Shown here in pieces: positions 42,146-51,404 of a stretch of 64,000 nucleotides of DNA. This stretch comes from Pseudonocardia petroleophila. Lineage in GTDB: Bacteria; Actinomycetota; Actinomycetes; Mycobacteriales; Pseudonocardiaceae. Made by a program: the position numbers and the translations under genes. Each line of letters begins with the position of its first letter. Within the stretch, counting starts at the first letter, position 1. The notes beneath the pieces are model-generated. The model ran no database searches, was not told where the DNA came from, and worked only from the letters and a program-made list of their open reading frames with translations. Where the stretch lies: the NCBI RefSeq assembly GCF_014235185.1, contig NZ_CP060131.1, forward strand, positions 3,603,501 through 3,667,500. Reading direction: 5' to 3'.

Positions 42146-45100
42146 TCAGCTGGTCGGGACGCGGAGGCCGTGCGGGAACAACGCGTCGAACACGGCGAAG
42201 CTCTCGGGTGGAAGGTCCTCGCCGACCTCGAACCCTCGCTCGGCGAGGAGCAGCTCGGCGTGTTCGCGCATCTCGGCGAGATCGCCCGCTGCGTGGGCGA
42301 TGCGCATCAGGTCGGTGAACGGGCGGTCAAAGGTGCGGTCCGGGTCGACCCGTTGGGCCGTCTCGGCCGCGAACCGGGCGCGCGCGATGTCACCGTCGTC
42401 GAGTGCGAGGTCGACCAGCTCGTGAGCGGTGTCGATGATGAAGCCGGGGATGAGGTGCTCGTGGCGCTGGTCGGGGTTGTGCAACCAGCCGTATCCCCGC
42501 TGCCGCGGGGGGTGGAGGACCGGGCCGCGGACGAGCCTCAGGGCGTTCTCGTAGTCGTCCGTCGCGTCGGCTCGTCGACCGGCGGCAACGCGGGCCTGCG
42601 CGCGTTTGCGCAGGCGCCGGAACAGGTCCCAGTCCATGAGGTGCCCCGTGATCCGGTATCGGTCACCGCCGGCGGGTGAGATGCTCGGGATGTGGTCGAC
42701 CGGTGGGTCGACGCTGCGGTCCTTGCCGGCCCACTGCCGCGCCTCCGCAACGGCGCGCCGGATCGTCGGGGGCCGCACGGTGCTCCCTTCCGGCCAGAGA
42801 TCGGTTGTGATCTTGTCCCGGTCGACGCCCGCCGGGTGCAGCGCCAGGTAAACCACGACCTCGACATACCAGCTGTGCCGCTTCTCGGGCAGGGGACCGG
42901 CAGCGGCGAAGGCCGGTTCGCCGAGGATCGAGACGAGCGGGCGCGCTGACGGTCCCTCCTCGCGCCACAGCGCGACGTCATCGTCCAACTCCGGGTCCTG
43001 CTTCTCCACCAGGAGCAACCGCCGGTGGGCAGCTGGGTCAGACTGTTGATCAGCATCCTCCGCAAGGAGCGGTTGGCGAGCCGGGGATTCATCCGAATCG
43101 TCGATTTCGATCACGAGCGGATCGGCCTCTGGGGAATCCGTGTCAGGCTGCAGGGACCCGTCGCTGCGCATGCTGTCGGCCCAGGGCTGAGGCTGGGGCG
43201 CGGACGGTACCGGCACGTCGTGCTCCAGCGCGGTGCCGATGACCGAGAGCAGCCCGAGGGCGATGTCGGCGGGCATCTGCTCGGCGCGCAACGTTCCCGT
43301 GTCCAGCCGCGGTATCCGCATCGTGCCGCCGGAGTCGATGTGCACCTGTTCCCCGGGAAGCGTTGTCGATGCTCCGGCGGTGATGACGGCGGCCGAGGTT
43401 CGTGCACCGGATGCGAGCTCCCGGCACAGCTCGGCGAGCGTCTGCAGTTGCGTCTCGTCGGGCTCGGCCACAAGCAGGACACTGACGACCCAGGAGTCGC
43501 TGAGCTGGTCCCGGACCCGCATGTCCACCACGGAGCCGCCGTCGACCCTCGCCAGGTGCTCCTGCGTCGCCGACATCGCCGCTCGCAGACGACCGGCCGC
43601 GGTCCGGACGTCCTCGACCTGCTCGACCCGGTTCGGGGGGAGGTCTGTCAGGCCGGCCTCCAGTCCGACGATCATGACCGAGGTGTCATCGGCCCAACGG
43701 CACGTGCCGAGCTCGACCGCCATGTTCCTGACCAGGTCGATCGTCCTGGTCCGATCGCCGACGAGGTGGAGCGCACCTGCTCGCTCGGCGTCGACCAGCA
43801 GGGTCGCGCCGTCCTCACCGGTGCCGAGGGAGACGAGAGCGGGGAACGGGTTCGCGACACCGACGGCCTCCTGCTCCGTGATCGGCAAGGCCGCCTCCGC
43901 ATCGACGTGCCACACCGATCCGTCGTCCTCCGCGACGAACGGCGGGACCGCGTCCCGTGGCTCGGTGAGCACGAGATCAATACCCGTCGGTGCGAGCCAG
44001 ACGGCCTCCAACGACGGCAGCCCGTGCAAGCCGGGCGTGACGGTGAGGGATCTCAGCACGGTGTCCAGGAACCGCGTCCCGGCGGTCTGCGCTGCGGTGA
44101 CTGTGGCGGACTCGAGCCGGGAATGGTCCAGATCCGGCAGGGCGATCTGGCGGCCGGTGCGGCGCCAGCGCGTCTGACGACGCCGGTACGCGACGATTCC
44201 GGTGACGATCCCGCTGGCCGCCAGCCCGGAGACGACGAGCGCTGCTGGAACTGCGAACGACGTCTCTGCGGTGTCGGTGCCGCCGGTCGGGTTACTCGGC
44301 GGGGTCGGTGCCGATGTCTCGGGCAGCGGGATCGACGTCAGCGGATCCCCGGTCGGGACAGGGAGCTCGGGTGTCGGTGTCGAGGTGGTGAGGGGTGGCG
44401 GCTCGGGACCGGTGCCGTCGACAGGCGGCGGGATGTCGTCCATCGGTTGATCGACGGGTCCGTCGATGGTGGGGACGGAGAGGAGCCAGCCGGGTCGGAT
44501 CACGTCGGGGTCGTCCAGATAACCGCCGTCCGGCTGCCGGACACCGACGTTGACCTCGTAGAGGTCCGGGTACCGACCCGGGTCGCCGAGGTGCTGGTCT
44601 GCGAGACCGGTGAGGCTGTCCCCGACCTCGACGCGCACCCGTACCTCGGAAGGGTCCGGTTCGGCTGGCAGGCGCAGCTCCCACCCGACATGCAGAACCG
44701 ATCCGTCGCTCAGCCGGCCGCCGTCAGCCTGGAGATGTCCGTCGTTGAGATCGAAGATCTCGCGCCACCGCAGCGGATCGCCCAGGACGCGGGCTGCGAT
44801 GTCCCACAACGTGTCACGAGCCTGCACGACGTGAACGGGTCCCGCCGGTGACTCCGCTGACGCAGCGGCAGCGGGAAGGAAGGATGTGCTCACCGTGACG
44901 GGAGCCGTGGTGGATGCGGTCGCCGGTGTGGCGGCCATGGTGAGGACCCAGCCGATGAGCAAAGCGGCGAGCGTGCGGGTCGTCCGGAACCCGAACCGAT
45001 CAGGACGGTGCATCGGCAGCGAGCGAACCTGGGCCGCAGTCTCGACCAGTATCGAGTAGGCGAGCTGCAGCCAGACGATCCAGCCGACGAGCACGAGCAG

Positions 45101-45283
45101 CCCGAGCAGCAGGCTGCCGTCATCGGGTCGGGTGAGTGCCACGACGACGTCGTCCACGGTCGGTAGTCGGTCGGGGAGGAACGGCGACCCGAGCGACCAC
45201 AGAGCGGCCGGGACTCCCGCGACCAGCCCGGCCAGGGTGACGAGCGCGATCAGCCCGCGCACCAGCCGCAACATGATCATCAC
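42146..45283 (-). CDS. Membrane LysM protein fused to a BTAD-type transcriptional regulator
   Basis: A 1045-residue multidomain protein. Two N-terminal membrane helices (to about residue 115), two external LysM domains (VQARDTLWDIAARVLGDP and VEVGDSLTGLADQHLGDP), a Pro-rich linker, a third membrane helix near residue 350 (FAVPAALVVSGLAASGIVTG), then a cytoplasmic part ending in a winged-helix-like segment (YLALHPAGVDRDKITTDLWP) and a bacterial transcriptional activator (BTAD) repeat domain. LysM binds peptidoglycan. Similar LysM-BTAD proteins accompany Tad loci in actinobacteria. It may couple pilus or wall state to gene expression. The GTG start overlaps the previous stop. Confidence 0.88.
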   Translation of the reverse strand: MMIMLRLVRGLIALVTLAGLVAGVPAALWSLGSPFLPDRLPTVDDVVVALTRPDDGSLLLGLLVLVGWIVWLQLAYSILVETAAQVRSLPMHRPDRFGFRTTRTLAALLIGWVLTMAATPATASTTAPVTVSTSFLPAAAASAESPAGPVHVVQARDTLWDIAARVLGDPLRWREIFDLNDGHLQADGGRLSDGSVLHVGWELRLPAEPDPSEVRVRVEVGDSLTGLADQHLGDPGRYPDLYEVNVGVRQPDGGYLDDPDVIRPGWLLSVPTIDGPVDQPMDDIPPPVDGTGPEPPPLTTSTPTPELPVPTGDPLTSIPLPETSAPTPPSNPTGGTDTAETSFAVPAALVVSGLAASGIVTGIVAYRRRQTRWRRTGRQIALPDLDHSRLESATVTAAQTAGTRFLDTVLRSLTVTPGLHGLPSLEAVWLAPTGIDLVLTEPRDAVPPFVAEDDGSVWHVDAEAALPITEQEAVGVANPFPALVSLGTGEDGATLLVDAERAGALHLVGDRTRTIDLVRNMAVELGTCRWADDTSVMIVGLEAGLTDLPPNRVEQVEDVRTAAGRLRAAMSATQEHLARVDGGSVVDMRVRDQLSDSWVVSVLLVAEPDETQLQTLAELCRELASGARTSAAVITAGASTTLPGEQVHIDSGGTMRIPRLDTGTLRAEQMPADIALGLLSVIGTALEHDVPVPSAPQPQPWADSMRSDGSLQPDTDSPEADPLVIEIDDSDESPARQPLLAEDADQQSDPAAHRRLLLVEKQDPELDDDVALWREEGPSARPLVSILGEPAFAAAGPLPEKRHSWYVEVVVYLALHPAGVDRDKITTDLWPEGSTVRPPTIRRAVAEARQWAGKDRSVDPPVDHIPSISPAGGDRYRITGHLMDWDLFRRLRKRAQARVAAGRRADATDDYENALRLVRGPVLHPPRQRGYGWLHNPDQRHEHLIPGFIIDTAHELVDLALDDGDIARARFAAETAQRVDPDRTFDRPFTDLMRIAHAAGDLAEMREHAELLLAERGFEVGEDLPPESFAVFDALFPHGLRVPTS

Positions 45284-45714
45284 CCACCAGCCGGCCCGGG
45301 CTGCGACGGCACGACATCGGCCTCGGCCGAGCCCGTCGCCGAGATCTCGTCCACACCCACCAGCCCGAGAAGCACAGTGGGTTGCCGGAGGACGACCTCT
45401 ACCCGGATCCGGTCCGGGGCCACCAGGAACACCTCGCCGGTCACGCCAGCGGCCTCCAGGTACTCCTGGGCCGCTGCGCGTGCGTTGTTCGGGTCCAGCG
45501 CCGCCTCGCCGCGCTGGACCGCAGCCAGGTCGACGACCTGACCGCCCGCGCGTGCGGCTTCCTCGGCCGTGGCGTCGGCAGTGGCGATCTGCTGGGCCTT
45601 GCGGGCTCCGTCGATCGCCAGTCCGCTGACCGCGATCAGCGCCAGCATCGCGATGGCCATCGGTGCGCTGACCGATCCGCCGCCGCGGTCCCGTTCGTCC
45701 TCGGTCCGGGTCAT
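45280..45714 (-). CDS. TadE/TadG-like pseudopilin (first)
   Basis: A 144-residue protein with a short charged leader DERDRGGGSVSAPMAIAMLALIAVSGLAIDG, i.e. a class III type signal followed by one membrane helix, and an external domain with ADATAEEAARAGGQVVDLAA. RGGGSVS before the hydrophobic segment is the Tad pseudopilin layout. It overlaps the next gene in both directions by four bases. Confidence 0.8.
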   Translation of the reverse strand: MTRTEDERDRGGGSVSAPMAIAMLALIAVSGLAIDGARKAQQIATADATAEEAARAGGQVVDLAAVQRGEAALDPNNARAAAQEYLEAAGVTGEVFLVAPDRIRVEVVLRQPTVLLGLVGVDEISATGSAEADVVPSQPGPAGG

Positions 45715-46142
45715 CGCTGTCGTTCCCGGAATTGGTCTATCGGGCTGGTGAACGACGCTTCAAGATCGTGAAATCCAGGCGCGCCCGGCACAGCGAGGTC
45801 TGACCACCGCACCTGGCACGCGACGTCGGCTCGTACGACGCCCGGCTCGCCGAGTGGTCGGCTCAACTGGCTGGTGTCGATCGTGACGGCGAGCTGCGCC
45901 AACGTCAGACCCTGGGATGCCACAGCGGATTCGGCCGCCATCTGGCCCTGCACCTGCGCCTGGGCCGCATCGCGCTCGATGGAGGCGATGCGCGCGGCCG
46001 CGCGGGCAGCCTGGTCACAGGCCGACTCGGCAGCGACCAGACGTCCGACGGCGATGACGAAACCGATGAGCAGACCCATCAACGTGGCCAGCAACGCGGC
46101 CTCGACCGATGGCCCGCCTCCCCGTTCCCCTCGCGCGATCAT
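45711..46142 (-). CDS. TadE-like pseudopilin (second)
   Basis: A 143-residue protein MIARGERGGGPSVEAALLAT: a short basic leader with RGGG, the conserved Glu five residues after the putative cleavage site (SVEAALLA), a membrane helix and an Ala/Gln-rich external part (AAARIASIERDAAQAQVQGQ). This matches TadE, a minor pilin. The ATG overlaps the stop of the neighbouring gene by four bases. Confidence 0.82.
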   Translation of the reverse strand: MIARGERGGGPSVEAALLATLMGLLIGFVIAVGRLVAAESACDQAARAAARIASIERDAAQAQVQGQMAAESAVASQGLTLAQLAVTIDTSQLSRPLGEPGVVRADVACQVRWSDLAVPGAPGFHDLEASFTSPIDQFRERQR

Positions 46143-46534
46143 GGCGTGACCTGCTCGATCGCGCCCGTCGCCTGCTTGTCGACGTGCAGCTCCATACCGG
46201 GAACGACTGCGAGCACGGTCCCGCTGACGCTCACCTGCAGCGTTCCACCGTCGTCGCTGATCACCGCCTCCACCGTCGGTGCGCCGAGGGTGGTGCCCGC
46301 GGCGCGGGAGAGGAAGTCCTCGGCGCTGAGGCGGGCCTGCTCCGCGGATCCGACGCCGTAGTAGCGGCCCGACCGCAGCCCGTCCTCGGCTGCGGTGAGT
46401 GCGAGCTGGCCGGCCAGGTACAGCAGCGCGGTCTGGACGACGGCCAGGATGAATGTGATCATGGCTATCCACAGGATCGCCATCTGCACGCTGGTGGATC
46501 CGCCCCGTTCCCCGGTGTCTGTCGGCGTCGTCAT
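46139..46534 (-). CDS. TadE-like pseudopilin (third)
   Basis: A 131-residue protein with the leader GERGGSTSVQMAILWIAMIT, a membrane helix and the external TadE pattern QLALTAAEDGLRSGRYYGV. The Glu usual at position 5 of the mature protein is replaced by Gln (SVQM). It is one of three adjacent TadE-type genes, suggesting a composite pilus tip or pseudopilus. Confidence 0.8.
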   Translation of the reverse strand: MTTPTDTGERGGSTSVQMAILWIAMITFILAVVQTALLYLAGQLALTAAEDGLRSGRYYGVGSAEQARLSAEDFLSRAAGTTLGAPTVEAVISDDGGTLQVSVSGTVLAVVPGMELHVDKQATGAIEQVTP

Positions 46535-46546
46535 GGCGACTCCGCA

Positions 46547-46753
46547 TCATTCGCCGAGGGCGCCGAGCTTCTGAGCGATGAACGCCCCGACGCCGGCGGC
46601 GATAGCGCCCGCCACGATGGCGCCGCCGGAGATGTGGAAGCCCTCGTCGGTGTTGCGTCCCCCGCCGCGTTCGTCGACCGGGCCCAGTCGGGCGCCCAGG
46701 CGTCCGATCAGATCCATCACCAGCAGGGTCAGGGTCAAACGGATCTTCTCCAT
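46547..46753 (-). CDS. Small Flp-like pilin candidate
   Basis: A 68-residue protein with an N-terminal amphipathic stretch MEKIRLTLTLLVMDLIGRLG, a polar linker ERGGGRNTDEGFH and a C-terminal hydrophobic helix ISGGAIVAGAIAAGVGAFIA. It occupies the place of the major Flp pilin between tadC and tadE, but lacks a clear Flp cleavage motif with Glu-Tyr, so it may be an unusual pilin or an assembly peptide. Confidence 0.65.
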   Translation of the reverse strand: MEKIRLTLTLLVMDLIGRLGARLGPVDERGGGRNTDEGFHISGGAIVAGAIAAGVGAFIAQKLGALGE

Positions 46754-46778
46754 CGGTTCCTCCTCTTGTTCGATGTCG

Positions 46779-47678
46779 TCACGAGCTCAGCAACGTGGCC
46801 GCAGCCGGGAACAGCACCCACGCCGCGATCAGGAAGACCTGGATCGCGCCAGGTGTGCTCATCTGGCCGGTCGCCCGGTTCGCGGCCGTGTGGGCGTCGG
46901 CGATGAGTTCGTCGTTGAGGCTTTCGGCCCGGGCGAGCAAGGTGTCGATCACGGCGCCGCCGTCGTGTCCCGCCGTCTCCGCGATCGTGGAAAGGTCTTC
47001 GAGCTCGCTGACGTCGATCTGGGTACCGAATCGACGCAGGCCCTCCCACGGCATCAGGCCGGCGCGTTCGGCCAGCTCGAGTTCACGGCCGATACGACGC
47101 ATCGGCTCGCTGTCGTCGAGCAGTTGGGGTGGGAGGCCGAGCGCGGTGGCGATGCCCGCCCCGCCGCGGCGCAGCAGGCTCACCTGCTGGAGGTAGGCGA
47201 CGAGGACGTAGCGCAGCTCTTCTCGGACATCGTCGGCCCGATCTCGGGTGCGGCGCCCGTAGCTCGTCCAACCGACGACGGCGCCGACCACGCAGAACCC
47301 GGTCGGCACGACGACGGGAAGGCTCGCATCCAGCACCAGCAGAACAACGGCGAGCGCCGGTCCGATCCCTGCGTACGCCAGCGCGGTCCCGAGCCGTCCG
47401 ATCAGGTGGCGGTCCCGGTCGAGCTGGAGGACCTCCAGATCACGTTCGCCGACCGACCCGGGCAGGCGCCGTGCAACGTCGACGAGGACGCGGAACACCG
47501 CCGCGCGCGTCCCAGGTGCTCCGCTTGCTTCGGTGGCCGGCCGGGGATGGCGTTCATCGAGCATCGCCAACGCGTCCGAGAGGACCGGATGCCATCTCGT
47601 CAGCCCGGCCAGGATGACCGCCAACCCTGCGCCGATGAGTGCGCCGGCACCGATAGTGGCCAGGAGCAGCGCGTTCAT
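46779..47678 (-). CDS. tadC: Tad pilus membrane assembly protein TadC
   Basis: A 299-residue protein of the T2SSF fold with three to four membrane segments: an N-terminal pair, VLLVLDASLPVVVPTGFCVV in the middle and IQVFLIAAWVLFPAAATLL at the end, and a cytoplasmic helical block with SLLRRGGAGIATALGLPPQ and LRRFGTQIDVSELEDLSTIAETA. The start ATG at 47678 overlaps the tadB stop by four bases and removes a short false N-terminus. Confidence 0.85.
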   Translation of the reverse strand: MNALLLATIGAGALIGAGLAVILAGLTRWHPVLSDALAMLDERHPRPATEASGAPGTRAAVFRVLVDVARRLPGSVGERDLEVLQLDRDRHLIGRLGTALAYAGIGPALAVVLLVLDASLPVVVPTGFCVVGAVVGWTSYGRRTRDRADDVREELRYVLVAYLQQVSLLRRGGAGIATALGLPPQLLDDSEPMRRIGRELELAERAGLMPWEGLRRFGTQIDVSELEDLSTIAETAGHDGGAVIDTLLARAESLNDELIADAHTAANRATGQMSTPGAIQVFLIAAWVLFPAAATLLSS

Positions 47679-48574
47679 CGGCTCGCCCCGAACCACCGGG
47701 GAGCCGAAGATCCCACTGCGAGCCTGCGCATCCAGATCAGCAGCGCGAAGGTGCCGGCCAGCAGGGTGGCCATGATGAGCTGCCCGAGCGGGCTCCCGTA
47801 CGGAGCAGCGAAACCGGGAACCAGGGCCAGCATCGCGAGCACCCCGCCCTGGATGAGGAGCAGCATCCGGATGGATTGGCGCGCTTCGGCGCGTTCCGCC
47901 TCGATGTCGCGACGGGCGCGCACGTCCCGGGACACGCCGTCGGCGAGTTGGCGCAGGACGCGAGCCACGCCGCTGCTCTGCTGGTGCAGCGCCAGTCCGA
48001 GCGCGGCCGCGACCGAGTCACCGACCGGGTCGTCGATGCCGTCGGCGAACTCCCGGACCGCGTCCAGCGGAGTGCCGTGCCCGGATCGGAGCCGTTCGGC
48101 CAGCTGTCGCACCGGGCCCGCTATCTGCGGCGGAGCGTGATCGGAAGTGAGGGTGATCGCTTGTGCAAGCCCGATCGCTCCGCCGCCCGTCAACGTGTCG
48201 GCCATCCGGCGGCACCACGTGGACAAGGCGTCGATCCGGCCGATCTGCTCCTGGGCCGCGCGGGCCGAACCGAGCAACCACGGCGACCAGGCCCCGATGC
48301 CGGCCAATGCGGCCCCGGCGGCCGGCCAGCCAGTGATCATCCACACCAGCAGGCCCGCGACTATCCACCCGGCGATCCGCCAGCGGTGTTGCCTCCGCTC
48401 CGTTCCCGGGATGTGTGTTGCCCGCAGCAGTGTCCACAGCGGGTTCGGCCGACGGCGCACTCGCGACCCGGCTGCGGGACGGTCGGGGCCCGGGCCGGCG
48501 ATCATGACCGTCAAGCCGGCCACGACAAGCGCTCCGGATGCCGCCACCAGCCAGGTCATCGGACTCAGTTCCAT
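47675..48574 (-). CDS. tadB: Tad pilus membrane assembly protein TadB
   Basis: A 299-residue T2SSF-fold protein. An N-terminal helix MTWLVAASGALVVAGLTVMI, a central pair around WMITGWPAAGAALAGIGAW, the T2SSF block CRRMADTLTGGGAIGLAQAI and a C-terminal pair. With TadC it forms the inner-membrane platform for the TadA ATPase. GAGGAGG stands upstream of the ATG. It overlaps tadA by 10 bases. Confidence 0.88.
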   Translation of the reverse strand: MELSPMTWLVAASGALVVAGLTVMIAGPGPDRPAAGSRVRRRPNPLWTLLRATHIPGTERRQHRWRIAGWIVAGLLVWMITGWPAAGAALAGIGAWSPWLLGSARAAQEQIGRIDALSTWCRRMADTLTGGGAIGLAQAITLTSDHAPPQIAGPVRQLAERLRSGHGTPLDAVREFADGIDDPVGDSVAAALGLALHQQSSGVARVLRQLADGVSRDVRARRDIEAERAEARQSIRMLLLIQGGVLAMLALVPGFAAPYGSPLGQLIMATLLAGTFALLIWMRRLAVGSSAPRWFGASR

Positions 48575-49956
48575 GGCGTCCTCCTCACGTGAACCGGCGA
48601 CGTCCCGCGGTGCTCGCCGGTGAGAAACCCGATGTCGATGCCGGCTTCGTGGAAGGGCCACCGAATCTGCGGGGCCATCCGGAAGACCGCGCGCGGGTCG
48701 CCGGACTCCGGGTCCTCGGCGAAGATGCGGTTCATGGCGACCTTGCCGTTCTCGTTCACGTCGGTGACCTCGGCGATCTCGGCGACGAACCGGCGGCGTC
48801 CCTCGGATCCGGGATGCGCGGTGTGGCGCATGTGCACGACGTAGTCGATGCCCTGCGCAGCGAGGCGGGTCACGAAGGTGTCCGACCAGCCCTGGCCGGC
48901 CGCCTTGAGCGCGGCGGTGACAAGACGTTCGATGGCGTCGGCCGCGGACCCGGCATGCAGCGTGCACATCGACCCGGGCATCCCGGCGTTCATCGCCTCC
49001 AGCATCGGCAGCGCCTCGGCGCCACGGACCTCTCCGACGATGACCCGGGTGACGGACATGCGAAGGGTCTGGTGCAGGAGTTCGGACAGCGTGATCTCCC
49101 CGGCCCGTTGCCCGGTTGCGGCGTCGATCTCGGTGGATCCGGGACGGGTCTCCAACGCCACCAGCAACGGTGATGCGCCGGGCAGCCGGTGCAGGGCCAG
49201 TTCGTACTCGGTCTCCAACGTGGCGATGCGTTCTCCGGCCGGGATCTCCTTTGCGAGCGCGCGCACCAGGGTGGTCTTGCCGCAGGCGGGTGCTCCGGTC
49301 ACGAGCAGGCTGCACCGGGCTCCCACGAGCGCGGCCAGGAACCGTGCGGCGTGCTCGGTGAGCGTGCCGAGCCGGACCAGATCGGAGAGCCCGACGTCGA
49401 GCAGGCGGTGACGGCGGATGGTCACGACCGGGTGCGGCACGACGTCGCGCATCGCTGCGAGTCGCGACCCGTCGGGCAGCTGGAGGTTCAGGCACGGCTG
49501 CGCCGGAGAGAACGCCCGTTCCGACGCGCCGTGGTGTGCCGCGATGAACTGCAACTGCTGGATGAGATCGTCGTCGGAATCCGCAATCGGTTCCGCGGCA
49601 CGTCGCAGCGATCCGTCCGCCATGCGCAGCATCGGCCGGTCGGCGCCGACGATGTGGATGTCCTCGACGTCGTGGAGGTCGAGGAGCTGCTGCAGCCGCC
49701 CGAGACCCCAGACGGTGTTCTCCACCGCGCGCAGGACGGCGACCTCGGTGAACCGGTCGAGCTGCGGCTCTCCGTCGGTCATCCGTCGCCGCGACTCGAC
49801 CGCCAGCTCGTCCTCGACCCAGGACCGCAGAAGCTCGCGCTGATCAGTGGCCCTGAGGCCGTCCCGGCGAGCATCGGAACCCAGACGGTGCAGCACCGCC
49901 GTCCGGATCGTGTTCACGAGCCGCCGGTCGGCGACGGCCGTCGCACCCTCCCTCAT
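48565..49956 (-). CDS. tadA: Tad secretion ATPase TadA/CpaF
   Basis: A 463-residue type II/IV secretion ATPase. The N-terminal domain (GLGRLQQLLDLHDVEDIHIV) precedes Walker A GAPACGKTT (K227), the Asp box TLETEYELALHRLP, Walker B SVTRVIVGEVRGAEALPML and the His box MCTLHAGSAADAIERLV. It powers pilin assembly from the cytoplasm. The start at 49956 overlaps the cpaE-like stop by four bases; the longer frame is a false extension. Confidence 0.93.
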   Translation of the reverse strand: MREGATAVADRRLVNTIRTAVLHRLGSDARRDGLRATDQRELLRSWVEDELAVESRRRMTDGEPQLDRFTEVAVLRAVENTVWGLGRLQQLLDLHDVEDIHIVGADRPMLRMADGSLRRAAEPIADSDDDLIQQLQFIAAHHGASERAFSPAQPCLNLQLPDGSRLAAMRDVVPHPVVTIRRHRLLDVGLSDLVRLGTLTEHAARFLAALVGARCSLLVTGAPACGKTTLVRALAKEIPAGERIATLETEYELALHRLPGASPLLVALETRPGSTEIDAATGQRAGEITLSELLHQTLRMSVTRVIVGEVRGAEALPMLEAMNAGMPGSMCTLHAGSAADAIERLVTAALKAAGQGWSDTFVTRLAAQGIDYVVHMRHTAHPGSEGRRRFVAEIAEVTDVNENGKVAMNRIFAEDPESGDPRAVFRMAPQIRWPFHEAGIDIGFLTGEHRGTSPVHVRRTPWN

Positions 49957-50753
49957 CGCAGCACCCTGCCGTTGAGCCCGGCGCCCGGCCGCGACGATGC
50001 CGCGCCGCGGCACTCCGTCGCCCGCTCGGCCAGCGCTCTGGCGAGGACACCGGCCGCGCGCTGCAGTCGGGACCGCTGAAAGCCACGGCCGGTGGGTGCT
50101 CCGTCGCTCCACACGCTCGCGGCCACCGGGTCACGCGGCAGCGTCCCGGCAACCTCGGTCTGGCAACCGCCGGCGATCTCCTCGGCGGTGTAGGGCATGT
50201 CGGGGCCGATGATCACCAGCGTGACCGGACCGTGCCCGTGGTTCGCCTCACCGGCTGTTCCCAGCTCACGACGAATGAGCGGCAGCGTCCGCGCGGCGGC
50301 GCGCACAACCCGTAGCGACGAGCCGGCAACCAGGACGACGAGGTCACTGCGGCGCAGCACCGCCGACACCGAATGGTCGAGAACGAATCGGCCGCAGTCG
50401 GCCAGGATGTCCGCCCCGGGCACATCGACCAAATGGCTCCCGACCAGGTCCCACGGGACGTTCGCCGCCTGGCCCGGGGCCCCGAAGCCGGCGAGCACCG
50501 GCGGGCTGTGCGGAGCGGGCCGAACGACGTGCCGGCCTATCGCCGCGTGCAGGCTCTCGTTGCGAGCCTCGACGAGCAGTTCGACGATCCCGTGCCGCGC
50601 GGGATGCCTGCCTCCGCCCAGCCCGGCCAGGGTGTCGCCACCCTGCGGATCGAGGTCCACGGCGATTGCGGCACGTGGCCATCGCGCGGCGAGCGCGAGC
50701 ACCGAGGTGGTGACGCCCGGACTGCCCTTGGCAGAGAGGAAGGAGATCAGCAT
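49953..50753 (-). CDS. CpaE/MinD-like ATPase with altered Walker A
   Basis: A 266-residue ParA/MinD-type protein: LISFLSAKGSPGVTTSVLAL, AIAVDLDPQGGDTLAGLGG and ILADCGRFVLDHSV. The first Walker A Lys (KGSPG) is kept, but the second Lys is Val (GVTT), as in many actinobacterial Tad-linked CpaE proteins. It probably positions the pilus apparatus. It begins a few bases after the SAF-domain gene and is coupled to tadA. Confidence 0.85.
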   Translation of the reverse strand: MLISFLSAKGSPGVTTSVLALAARWPRAAIAVDLDPQGGDTLAGLGGGRHPARHGIVELLVEARNESLHAAIGRHVVRPAPHSPPVLAGFGAPGQAANVPWDLVGSHLVDVPGADILADCGRFVLDHSVSAVLRRSDLVVLVAGSSLRVVRAAARTLPLIRRELGTAGEANHGHGPVTLVIIGPDMPYTAEEIAGGCQTEVAGTLPRDPVAASVWSDGAPTGRGFQRSRLQRAAGVLARALAERATECRGAASSRPGAGLNGRVLR

Positions 50754-50756
50754 CGG

Positions 50757-51404
50757 TCACCGCCGCTCGACCAGGACGAGCACGGCTCGTCCCGCCTCGG
50801 CCAGTCGGGCAACGCGAGGTGCGTCGACATCGGACACCAGGAGATCGACGGTCCGCCGGCTACCCACGTCGATCGGGCCGGTGCGCAGGACGCTCGCGTC
50901 GACCCCCGACCCGCTGCTCTCGCCGGCGTCGACGACCAGTACCTGATCCCGCGGTGCCAGCGGCGTGACCGGAACCTGGCCCGGCTCCACGGCCACTCCC
51001 ACGATCGCCTGCCCCGGGCCCGGCAGACGATCCGCGGTCACGGCGTCGCGGGTCATGATCTGGCCGGGCAGCAGATCGGTCACCGCATACCGGCCGACGA
51101 TCTCGTCGGAGCGCTCCCATTCGACGAGGGCCAGCTCCGACCCGGTCGGCAGCAGGATCTGGCGGAGATCCTGCTCGGTGACCTGTTGGCCGAACGGGAC
51201 GGTCCGGGCTATGCCGATCGCGGGCACCCGGTCCCCGATCTGCTGGAACACGACCACACTGCCCACCGCCCCCAGCACCGTCATCAACGCACCGATCGAT
51301 AACCGTCGCGCCCGGCCTCGGCGCCGAATGTCCGTCGGCGTTCCGTTCGTGATCGGCGATCCGCTCGCTGTGGTGCTGCCACGCGTCGCGATCCCTGTCG
51401 TCAC
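50757..51404 (-). CDS. CpaB/RcpC-like SAF-domain pilus protein
   Basis: A 215-residue protein with a cytoplasmic basic N-terminus (RRRGRARRLSIGAL), one membrane helix (LMTVLGAVGSVVVFQQIG) and an external SAF domain (ARTVPFGQQVTEQDLRQILL, GRYAVTDLLPGQIMTRDAV) followed by a second strand-rich part. CpaB/RcpC proteins guide pilus exit in Tad systems. The GTG start overlaps the previous stop by four bases. Confidence 0.85.
   Translation of the reverse strand: MTTGIATRGSTTASGSPITNGTPTDIRRRGRARRLSIGALMTVLGAVGSVVVFQQIGDRVPAIGIARTVPFGQQVTEQDLRQILLPTGSELALVEWERSDEIVGRYAVTDLLPGQIMTRDAVTADRLPGPGQAIVGVAVEPGQVPVTPLAPRDQVLVVDAGESSGSGVDASVLRTGPIDVGSRRTVDLLVSDVDAPRVARLAEAGRAVLVLVERR

Noticed and set aside
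43025..44851. Plus-strand frame of 608 codons opposite the LysM-BTAD gene
   Set aside because: Arg/Gly-rich composition and no motifs; the minus-strand frame has clear domains.
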